Assembly: GCF_000423605.1 (NCBI RefSeq)
Contig: NZ_AUIH01000007.1
Location: 115,494 to 179,493, forward strand
Length of the DNA: 64,000 nt
Direction: 5' to 3'
DNA from: Saccharospirillum impatiens DSM 12546
GTDB lineage: Bacteria > Pseudomonadota > Gammaproteobacteria > Pseudomonadales > Natronospirillaceae
In this document: positions 58,201 through 64,000 of the stretch, piece after piece
How positions within the stretch are numbered: the stretch's first letter is position 1
How the letters are laid out: every line of letters begins with the position of its first letter
The notes under the pieces: model-generated
What the model saw: the letters and a program-made list of their open reading frames with translations, nothing else
Told to the model about the DNA's origin: nothing
Databases searched by the model: none
Translations under genes and position numbers: made by a program

Positions 58201-60351
58201 GTGACAGCAGAGCAAACTGGCGCATTCGATGCCTATCTGGAACAGGCGTGGCGGGTCATGCTGTCGGATGCAGAATCCGCCTTCAGTCTGCTTGATCAGG
58301 CGCGGCTGCTAAAAGAACCCAGCGCACAGAGAGACTGCCAGCTTTGCTTCCACGAAGGCTGGGCATTCAACTTCCTGGGTGATCACCTTCAGGCGCTTAA
58401 GCGGTTTTCCGAGGCCATGACCCTGGCCGACCATAGCAAAGATCCGGAAGAGATCTGGCGCATTCACAATGGCATGGGCATGGCATACCAGGGCATGGGG
58501 CAGTACGGTGAAGCGCTGCACCATTACCGCCAGTCATTGGACATTTCCCGGTCAGTTGCCAACATGAATGGCCTCTTTGCCTCTCAGTTGAATCTGGCGT
58601 TACTGCATTATGAAATCGATGACCTGGTCAGCGTTGAAGATCTGCTCAACCAGATGCTGGGGCTCGATACAACAGAAGTGACGTCTGAAAACCTGGGCGA
58701 AGCGGCTCTGTTGCAGGCGCACCTGCACGGTCGACACAGCCGGTTTCAGGAAGCGTTGCTGGGTTGTCGGTCTGCTCTGGAATATGCGCGGCAGCTGAAT
58801 TTTGGTCATCTTGAGATTCAGGCCCTGATTGCGGTTGCTCGTTGCCAGCGTTTGCAAAACCGTCTGGTCGAGGCTGAAACGACCCTGCTGGTCACCATTG
58901 ACCATCCCGAATTCGATAAAGAAGGGGTGACGGGCCTCTACGCCTACATCGAACTGGCCAAGGTTCTGGCCTCAACCGGTCACTTCTCCCGGGCGGTGCA
59001 CGCCTTGCGCCAGGGCTTGCGCCGAGAAGGCCTGCCTGAGTTCAGCCTGATTCAACAAAGAGCCCTGGAAACCCTGGCGGTCTGCCTGGAGCGCGCCCGA
59101 AAGTACCGCGCCGCGCACATCGTTCTGCGCCTGACTCTGGATCTTGAACGTAAGCTTCAACAGCGCGATGTGCATCGTCAGATCGAGTTGCGCCAGTATG
59201 AAGCCAAGATGGAAGATGAGCGCGTCGCCCGACAGATTGCTCAGCATGAAAACCGCCAACTCAAGACGGCCCAGTCACGGCTGCAACTGATCAACGAACT
59301 GGCGCGTCAGCTTGCCTCATCACTGCAAATGGACGACATCGGTCAGAAGCTCTATGACATTGTACGGGAGCGCCTCGATGTGCATTTCGTGTCACTGGCG
59401 CTCAATCGCCCGGATGTCGAAGCCGTTGAGTACGTCATGATCATTGACGACGGAGAGCGCATTCCCGGGTTTTCCATTCCCTATTCGTTCGATCAAAGCC
59501 GCGCTGTTCAGGCCATCCGCTCGGGCGAGCCGTTACTGGCCAGCGGCGAGAGACTCCAGGCCGGGTCGATGCGGGTGGGTGATTACCGCAAGGTGCCGCT
59601 GTCTCAGCTGTTTGTGCCACTCATTCACAATCGGGCTGTTATTGGCATGGTCTCACTGCAAAGCTCGGTGGCTGAACGTTTTGGCCCCGATGAACTGGAG
59701 TTGTTGAGCTCGCTGGCGCCTTTTATTGCTATTACGCTCAGCAATGCGCTGAGCCATCAGCAGCTTTATGAAGTGAATTCAGCGCTGTCGCATGAGAAAA
59801 CCCAGATAGAAGCGGCCCAACAACGCATCGAATACATGGCAAACCATGACACCCTGACGCGATTGCCAAACCGGCGACTGCTGGTCGATTTTGTCGATGA
59901 CCGGATCGCGTTAGCCGGTGAAACCGGGCGTGCTTTTTATCTGGTCTATATCGATCTGGACGGTTTCAAACCGGTGAATGACCGTCATGGTCACCGCGTT
60001 GGTGATACCGTGCTAACCGCGCTTGCCGGCCGGCTGTCGGATGCGTTGCGAAAAACCGACTTTGCCGCCCGCGTCGGGGGTGATGAGTTTGTCATCATTG
60101 TTGATGATTTCGACAATGAGCCGGCGATTCACGCCTTCATCACCCGGATGCTTTCCGTGATCGAAAAGCCATTGATAATCTACAACGAACAGATAGCCGT
60201 GTCGGCCAGCATTGGCGTCGCCCGCTATGGCTCACATGGCCGAGACCTGGACACACTGATGCACCATGCCGACCAGGCTATGTATGGCATCAAGCGTTCC
60301 GGAAAGGGAGGCATTGCCTACGCAGAGCAGCACCCGCGAACGCTGTTCTGA
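58201..60351 (+). CDS. TPR-GAF-GGDEF diguanylate cyclase
   Basis: A 716-residue cytoplasmic protein. The N-terminal ~310 residues are tetratricopeptide repeats (for example HNGMGMAYQGMGQYGEALHH). A coiled coil at about 310-365 follows, then a GAF domain (about 375-525) and a GGDEF domain. GGDEF is intact at 626-630 with an RKTD inhibitory site five residues before it, so it should be an active, feedback-inhibited cyclase. The TPR part suggests control by a protein partner. Start is GTG at 58201. It lies 155 bases after dtd and may have its own promoter. Confidence 0.9.
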   Translation: MTAEQTGAFDAYLEQAWRVMLSDAESAFSLLDQARLLKEPSAQRDCQLCFHEGWAFNFLGDHLQALKRFSEAMTLADHSKDPEEIWRIHNGMGMAYQGMGQYGEALHHYRQSLDISRSVANMNGLFASQLNLALLHYEIDDLVSVEDLLNQMLGLDTTEVTSENLGEAALLQAHLHGRHSRFQEALLGCRSALEYARQLNFGHLEIQALIAVARCQRLQNRLVEAETTLLVTIDHPEFDKEGVTGLYAYIELAKVLASTGHFSRAVHALRQGLRREGLPEFSLIQQRALETLAVCLERARKYRAAHIVLRLTLDLERKLQQRDVHRQIELRQYEAKMEDERVARQIAQHENRQLKTAQSRLQLINELARQLASSLQMDDIGQKLYDIVRERLDVHFVSLALNRPDVEAVEYVMIIDDGERIPGFSIPYSFDQSRAVQAIRSGEPLLASGERLQAGSMRVGDYRKVPLSQLFVPLIHNRAVIGMVSLQSSVAERFGPDELELLSSLAPFIAITLSNALSHQQLYEVNSALSHEKTQIEAAQQRIEYMANHDTLTRLPNRRLLVDFVDDRIALAGETGRAFYLVYIDLDGFKPVNDRHGHRVGDTVLTALAGRLSDALRKTDFAARVGGDEFVIIVDDFDNEPAIHAFITRMLSVIEKPLIIYNEQIAVSASIGVARYGSHGRDLDTLMHHADQAMYGIKRSGKGGIAYAEQHPRTLF

Positions 60352-60361
60352 GGCGCCCGGC

Positions 60362-60712
60362 TCAGCCGCCTGAGAAACTCAGTATTTTAATGGCCAGGCT
60401 GGCAAACACCACCAGGCTGACCAGCCAACTCCAGAACACCAGTGTTTCCCAAATATGTCGGGCATGCTGACGCAGGCCTTTGGGTGGGTCTTTCTCCGGG
60501 CGGGTGAGTGCCAGCAGCGCGCCCAGCAATACCAGGCCAAGACCGGCGACAAAGCCGGTAAAGAGTTCATCACCACTGAGCTCCGGGTGTGCGACTGCCC
60601 ACCCGATCATGGCCGGGAAAACCAGGGTGCCCAGGGCCATTAAAGGCCAGGCCAGCCGTCGCAACGGGTGCAGCCGAACCAGCGTCGCGTGTTGTAGGGT
60701 CATCAGTTTCAT
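60362..60712 (-). CDS. Small uncharacterised membrane protein, 116 residues
   Basis: Three hydrophobic segments (about 22-42, 51-70 and 90-110) predict a three-span inner-membrane protein. No family is recognised. The ATG at 60712 is chosen because the longer frame overlaps the amidotransferase gene and is not protein-like. It sits 16 bases downstream of the amidotransferase stop, so the two probably form an operon. It converges with the GGDEF gene. Confidence 0.65.
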   Translation of the reverse strand: MKLMTLQHATLVRLHPLRRLAWPLMALGTLVFPAMIGWAVAHPELSGDELFTGFVAGLGLVLLGALLALTRPEKDPPKGLRQHARHIWETLVFWSWLVSLVVFASLAIKILSFSGG

Positions 60713-60728
60713 CGCGCCATCCTGCCTG

Positions 60729-61463
60729 TTATCGGTGCTGGCTGTCCAGAAAGTCACGCATCCAGCGGCCGATGCGTTCACCCTGATGCTCGTCGGCCAG
60801 GCTGTCGACGACCGACTGCATTTGTTCAGCCGTAATATCGCCTTCGCGGTAAGCCAGCAGAGACCGCTGATAGTCCTTGGTGAACTCCGGGTGGCCCTGG
60901 AAGCAGAGGACCCGGCCGGGAATGTGAAAGGCTGCATAGTGACAAAAATCGTTGCTGAGCAGCGTCTGGGCACCCGGCGGCAGGGCCAGGACCTGATCGC
61001 GATGGCTGATCAGTAACGACACCGGCTCCGCCTGGTCGACAAAGTCGGGCAGGGCGTCCAGGGCAGTTTTATCAAACTCATAGGTCATGACCCCCAACCC
61101 CCAGCCACGATCGGCCCGCCCGGCTTGCCCGCCCAGGGCATGAGCCAGTAACTGGTGGCCAAAACAAATACCGATCATTGGCTTTTCAGCCAGATAAAGG
61201 TCTTTGCAAAACGCGCGCAACCGAACGATCCAGTCATCGTCGGCAAAGGCATCGTGCTGGCTGCCGGTGATCAGGTAGGCATCGAAATCGTCGATGTTTT
61301 CGGGGTAGTCACCGGCGATGACCGGAAAAACCTGAATGTCTCCGTCGAACCCGACGCTATCCAGCAACGCCGTAAACATGCGGCCGTAGCTGTGGTAAGT
61401 CGGCTTCAGAGTGGGTCGCAGCACATCGGTTTCCAGGATGGCCAGTTTCAGGGGTGCTGTCAT
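60729..61463 (-). CDS. Class I glutamine amidotransferase-like protein (GMP-synthase type)
   Basis: A 244-residue stand-alone glutaminase-fold protein. The nucleophile Cys lies in IGICFGHQLLAHALGG, and the catalytic His-Glu pair is in FQGHPEFTKDY. It resembles the GuaA glutaminase domain but lacks the ATP-pyrophosphatase domain. Such proteins act on gamma-glutamyl compounds or are of unknown role. ATG 61463 chosen; earlier frame is not conserved. Confidence 0.88.
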   Translation of the reverse strand: MTAPLKLAILETDVLRPTLKPTYHSYGRMFTALLDSVGFDGDIQVFPVIAGDYPENIDDFDAYLITGSQHDAFADDDWIVRLRAFCKDLYLAEKPMIGICFGHQLLAHALGGQAGRADRGWGLGVMTYEFDKTALDALPDFVDQAEPVSLLISHRDQVLALPPGAQTLLSNDFCHYAAFHIPGRVLCFQGHPEFTKDYQRSLLAYREGDITAEQMQSVVDSLADEHQGERIGRWMRDFLDSQHR

Positions 61464-61568
61464 AGAGATCGGGAATTCCGCAATTGGAGTCGCAAGGCAG
61501 GGTACAGTTGGCACTGAAGGGCCAAACCCGTCGTGGAGCCATTATGGTTATCGCGAGGCGGATTTCAA

Positions 61569-61588
61569 GCGGCTCCGGGCGGAGCCGC
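61569..61588 (-). terminator. Hairpin downstream of the OmpA-like lipoprotein gene
   Basis: GCGGCTCCG-gg-CGGAGCCGC, a 9-bp perfect stem, lies 12 bases past the lipoprotein stop. The following T-run is only two bases, so termination may be weak or need Rho. Confidence 0.5.
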
Positions 61589-61600
61589 CTTCAGGCAGGT

Positions 61601-62275
61601 TCAGTCGGCGACGATCGCTTCCAGACTGATTTCGACCCGACGATTGGACGCCCGGCCAGACGCGGTACCATTGTCAGAAATGGGGCGCATCTCACCATAG
61701 CCAACAGCAGCCACGCGCTCAAAGGCGATGCCCTGGCTCAGCAACACTTCAGCCACACTGGCCGCACGGCGTTCCGACAACAATTGGTTATAGCTTTCAG
61801 CACCGGTGCTGTCGGTATGGCCTTCAATGGTGACCAGGGTATCTTCGTACTCCTGTACCACCCGGGCGACTGAATTCAAGGTGTCCATGAAGTCGGACCG
61901 CAGCTCGGAACTGTCGGTAGCGAAGGTGATGTTGCCAGGCATGATCAGGTTGATTTGACCTTCTTCGGTGCGCTCTACCTGAACACCGCTGTTGACCAGC
62001 TCTTCGCGCAGCTCAGCTTCCTGGCGGTCCATATACAAGCCCACGCCGCCACCGGCAACGCCACCGATGCCTGCACCGATGAGTGCCCGACGAGCACGGT
62101 CTTCTTTCGGCGCGGTGGCGGCGCCCAATACTGCACCGATCAGGCCGCCGGCGATGGCGCCCTTGGATGCACCGCTGACCTGCGATTCGCCGGTGTAGGC
62201 ATCGAGGGTGGTGCAGCCGGTTAACACCGCACCAGACAGTGCCAGGGGTAGAGCCAGTTTATGCCAGGTATTCAT
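61601..62275 (-). CDS. OmpA-family lipoprotein, YiaD-like
   Basis: A 224-residue lipoprotein. The lipobox LTGC at about 20-23 follows a signal peptide. A glycine-rich, glycine-zipper-like region (about 45-90, GAIAGGLIGAVLG and GAGIGGVAGGGVG) may insert in the membrane. The C-terminal OmpA domain (about 110-220) binds peptidoglycan: IEGHTDSTGAESYNQLLSERRA and GASNRRVE-type end. It resembles E. coli YiaD. ATG at 62275 chosen by the signal peptide. Confidence 0.9.
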   Translation of the reverse strand: MNTWHKLALPLALSGAVLTGCTTLDAYTGESQVSGASKGAIAGGLIGAVLGAATAPKEDRARRALIGAGIGGVAGGGVGLYMDRQEAELREELVNSGVQVERTEEGQINLIMPGNITFATDSSELRSDFMDTLNSVARVVQEYEDTLVTIEGHTDSTGAESYNQLLSERRAASVAEVLLSQGIAFERVAAVGYGEMRPISDNGTASGRASNRRVEISLEAIVAD

Positions 62276-62358
62276 TATTGATTCTCCGTTTCGTACGACA
62301 GGACCGGTCAACCTGTCTGAGGTCTACCGATAAATACAGGGTTTAAGGCTAATACGGA

Positions 62359-62889
62359 TCAGCGCTTAAAGCGATGACTGATCAGATCCAGTGGCAACGC
62401 TGACGTCTGTTTTGCCTCTTCCATCACAATGTAACTTTTCGACTCCCGCACATGCGGCAGCGCCAGCAACAAATCACCCAGGTACTTGCGGTAGCTGGTC
62501 AGATCGGTGAGCCGAATTTTCACCAGGTAATCCGACTGACCCGACACCAGATGGCACTCCTGCACATAACTGAGGCCATCGACCGCCTTGCGAAACGCAT
62601 CAAAGGCCTCGGCCGACTGATTCGACAGGGTGATCTCGATAAACACCAGCAGGCCAAGACCCAGCGCCTCGGGTGACAGTATCGCCTGATAACCCTGAAT
62701 CAGACCTGACTGTTCCAGGCGTTTTACCCGATCCATACAGGGCGTCGTCGACAACCCCACCGCCTGCGCCAGGTCGACATAAGAGATTCGGGCGTTATCC
62801 TGCAGCGTGCGAAGGATCTTCAGATCGATTCGATCCAACTTACGGCTCTTGCCGGAATCAACAGAGGTAGGGTGGGTGGTGTCAGACAT
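62359..62889 (-). CDS. Lrp/AsnC-family transcriptional regulator
   Basis: A 176-residue regulator. Helix-turn-helix at about 20-70 (LDRIDLKILRTLQDNARISYVDLAQAVGLSTTPCMDRVKRLE) is followed by the RAM ligand-binding domain (about 90-165). It resembles leucine-responsive Lrp but is not identified as the global Lrp. ATG at 62889 gives the usual N-terminus with a short polar extension; the longer frame upstream is Cys/Arg-rich. It stands alone, so its target is unknown. Confidence 0.9.
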   Translation of the reverse strand: MSDTTHPTSVDSGKSRKLDRIDLKILRTLQDNARISYVDLAQAVGLSTTPCMDRVKRLEQSGLIQGYQAILSPEALGLGLLVFIEITLSNQSAEAFDAFRKAVDGLSYVQECHLVSGQSDYLVKIRLTDLTSYRKYLGDLLLALPHVRESKSYIVMEEAKQTSALPLDLISHRFKR

Positions 62890-63079
62890 CGATATTCCCC
62901 GGAAAGTGTGTCCAGCATACCTGAGCGCCTGGCGCCGAGGCAATCCGCATACCCCACGACTGACGCGGGTGGAGTTGACGCCAACCCGGCGACTTCGTAC
63001 TATTGCGCAGCTCGCATAGCCACACTGGTCATTCCCGTAAATGCCCAGTGAAATCAACGGTTTGCAACGCCGACCTTAT

Positions 63080-63156
63080 CGGAGAGTAGCTCAGCTTGGT
63101 AGAGCACTACGTTCGGGACGTAGGGGTCGCAGGTTCGAATCCTGTCTCTCCGACCA
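63080..63156 (+). tRNA. tRNA-Pro (anticodon CGG)
   Basis: A complete 77-base cloverleaf. The acceptor stem CGGAGAG pairs with CTCTCCG, with discriminator A and encoded CCA. D-arm AGCTCAGCTTGGTAGAGC, anticodon loop TTCGGGA with anticodon CGG, and T-arm with GTTCGAATC. A C1-G72 pair and this anticodon identify proline. It lies at the left edge of an apparent island. Confidence 0.97.
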
Positions 63157-63207
63157 ATCACCACCTCAGGCAGCATCCAACCCCCAGGCACGAGATTGGC
63201 GACCCGT

Positions 63208-63248
63208 GGGTCGCAGCAGGATGGCCTGCCCGTTCTATTCCTGTCTCT
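63208..63248 (+). repeat. Degenerate copy of the tRNA-Pro 3' end (att-like)
   Basis: GGGTCGCAG (63208-63216) and GTTCTATTCCTGTCTCT (63232-63248) repeat the T-arm side of the tRNA (63126-63149) with 15 of 17 matches in the second part, but with a 15-base insertion between. Integrases that target tRNA 3' ends leave such duplications. No integrase is seen within the window. Confidence 0.5.
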
Positions 63249-63461
63249 GGGGTCAATTAGGAACTTTGGTGTCACAATTTGTTAGCAGGCTACATGCAGC
63301 GTTCGATATTTAGCTGAATAACTCAAAACTTCCACCTTTTTAGCTATGTTCAATTATGAACATTCTGGCACTATTTTTGACGGGTCATGAGCACCACAAT
63401 AAAGTTGAAGCAGAAAATTTGCCCAGAAAACCTCGTATATTGCAATTTACGCTCAAAAGGG

Positions 63462-63527
63462 TATCCTTTCGCGCCGTTTTGATTGCAAAACCATGCTACA
63501 ACTTGTATAGATACATGCGAAAGGATA
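63462..63527 (+). promoter_or_regulatory. Promoter flanked by an 11-bp inverted repeat
   Basis: TATCCTTTCGC (63462-63472) and its exact complement GCGAAAGGATA (63517-63527) bracket a candidate sigma-70 promoter, TTGCAA (63483-63488), 17 bases, TATAGA (63506-63511). The right arm would cover the transcription start. The arrangement fits a repressor operator pair. It lies in AT-rich DNA ahead of the small gene at 63568. Confidence 0.45.
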
Positions 63528-63567
63528 GAGGATTCTATCAAAATCATGTCATTAGTTAGAGGAAGCT

Positions 63568-63702
63568 ATGAGCTTACGTCAAAAGTTAGATGAACTGCAG
63601 TGGAAGCAGTTACAACATGACAAACTCTATCATAGCGACATATGGATATTGAGCGTGCAAGATCGCTTGAAGTATTGTGGACCCCACTGTCAAGACCACT
63701 AA
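63568..63702 (+). CDS. 5' fragment of a gene cut by the IS element
   Basis: A 44-residue frame with a good GAGGAAG site and an N-terminus that looks like an ordinary soluble protein (MSLRQKLDELQWKQLQHDKL). The last ten or so residues (CGPHCQDH) are read from the IS end, so the original gene is probably truncated there. No family recognised. The promoter in 63462-63527 would drive it. Confidence 0.5.
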   Translation: MSLRQKLDELQWKQLQHDKLYHSDIWILSVQDRLKYCGPHCQDH

Positions 63703-64000
63703 TGCATTAAATTAAGGTAAAATGCCCTATGGGTTAAATTGTATTCTTACGCGGCTTGCAGCCATTGCACAGCAGTGCCATGTACTTCTGCCGGTGTCCT
63801 GTTGTTGAGCGATTGATGCGGCCGCTCATGGTTGTAAAACCGGAAGTAGGCACTCAAGCCGTCCCGTGCTTCCTGCATCGTCTGATATTGCTTTAGATAC
63901 ACTTCCTCGTACTTGACGGAACGCCAGAGCCGCTCGACAAATATATTGTCCAGTGCCCGGCCCTTGCCATCCATGCTGATCTTTATTTCGTTAGCCTTGA
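63676..64000 (-). mobile_element. Right end of an IS3-family insertion sequence (partial)
   Basis: The element contains the C-terminal part of an IS3-type OrfB and runs off the window edge. Its outer end appears to be near 63676 (TGTGGACCCCACTGTCAAG), just where the upstream gene loses sense. The other end and orfA lie beyond the window. Confidence 0.7.
63747..64000 (-). CDS. IS3-family transposase OrfB, C-terminal part
   Basis: The reading frame continues past the right edge of the window. It encodes the end of an integrase-core (rve) domain: MDGKGRALDNIFVERLWR, then the catalytic-Glu helix region SVKYEEVYL and the conserved FYNHERPHQSLNNRTPAEV. This is the typical OrfB C-terminus of IS3 elements. 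The N-terminal two-thirds, including the first two Asp residues of DDE, are outside. The stop TAA-side spacer to the IS end is about 70 bases. Confidence 0.9.
   Translation of the reverse strand, partial: KANEIKISMDGKGRALDNIFVERLWRSVKYEEVYLKQYQTMQEARDGLSAYFRFYNHERPHQSLNNRTPAEVHGTAVQWLQAA

Noticed and set aside
63054..63275. Leftward 73-codon frame across tRNA-Pro
   Set aside because: It is antisense to the tRNA, a well-known source of false genes.
63356..63559. 67-codon frame in the AT-rich region after tRNA-Pro
   Set aside because: No clear ribosome binding site or family. It overlaps the promoter and inverted repeat at 63462-63527 that better explain this DNA.

Overview
The window is a stretch of gammaproteobacterial chromosome around the replication origin. 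The block rpmH / oriC / dnaA-dnaN-recF-gyrB lies at 24-31 kb, with rnpA, yidC and mnmE reading away on the other side. Gene content and order elsewhere (cytochrome c4-dsbA-endonuclease-diguanylate cyclase; coxBA-ctaG-coxC-DUF2909-surf1-SCO-like-ctaAB-sco) match what is known near the origin of Pseudomonas, so I infer a pseudomonad/Oceanospirillales-type marine or environmental bacterium. I cannot name the species. Base composition looks moderately GC-rich, except in the origin and in the last 0.7 kb.

Region by region. 0-6 kb: a tail-anchored BLUF photoreceptor, Rep helicase and a PAS-GGDEF-EAL protein. 6-12.6 kb: accessory-looking genes (LysE exporter, sugar-efflux-type MFS protein, three tandem aldo/keto reductases, divergent LysR regulator) punctuated by three palindromic intergenic elements. 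12.7-20.3 kb: small envelope and housekeeping genes (YHYH-like surface protein, MATE pump, SEC-C protein, DUF1244, YciH, FrnE-like DsbA, renalase-like flavoprotein, ribA, a 53-residue DUF2256 protein, a lysophospholipase-like hydrolase). 20.4-31 kb: origin block. 31-33 kb: two parS-type centromere sites, one inside a 40-bp perfect palindrome, plus an alkyltransferase-like protein; a third parS-like site overlaps the end of recF. 33-46 kb: peroxiredoxin, GNAT, 7TMR-DISM hybrid histidine kinase, DgcH-like cyclase, dsbA, cytochrome c4, engB, MaoC-like protein, YheV-like protein, purEK and a DinF-type MATE pump. 46.6-55.3 kb: a complete caa3-type cytochrome c oxidase operon with its copper and heme A assembly factors. 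55.3-63 kb: btuF under a cobalamin riboswitch, pip, dtd, a TPR-GAF-GGDEF cyclase, an amidotransferase, an OmpA-like lipoprotein and an Lrp-family regulator. 63.1-64 kb: tRNA-Pro(CGG), a degenerate copy of its 3' end, AT-rich DNA and a truncated IS3-family element, which looks like the edge of a genomic island.

Themes. The origin region carries both initiator sites (oriC and a second DnaA-box cluster 5.5 kb away) and partition sites (parS). Three c-di-GMP enzymes and a blue-light sensor suggest lifestyle signalling. The cox cluster has two proteins with a SCO-type Cys-x3-Cys pair. The items I would check first are the extended parS palindrome, the second DnaA-box cluster, the palindromic repeat family around the reductases, the absent yidD, and the promoter framed by an inverted repeat in the tRNA-Pro island.
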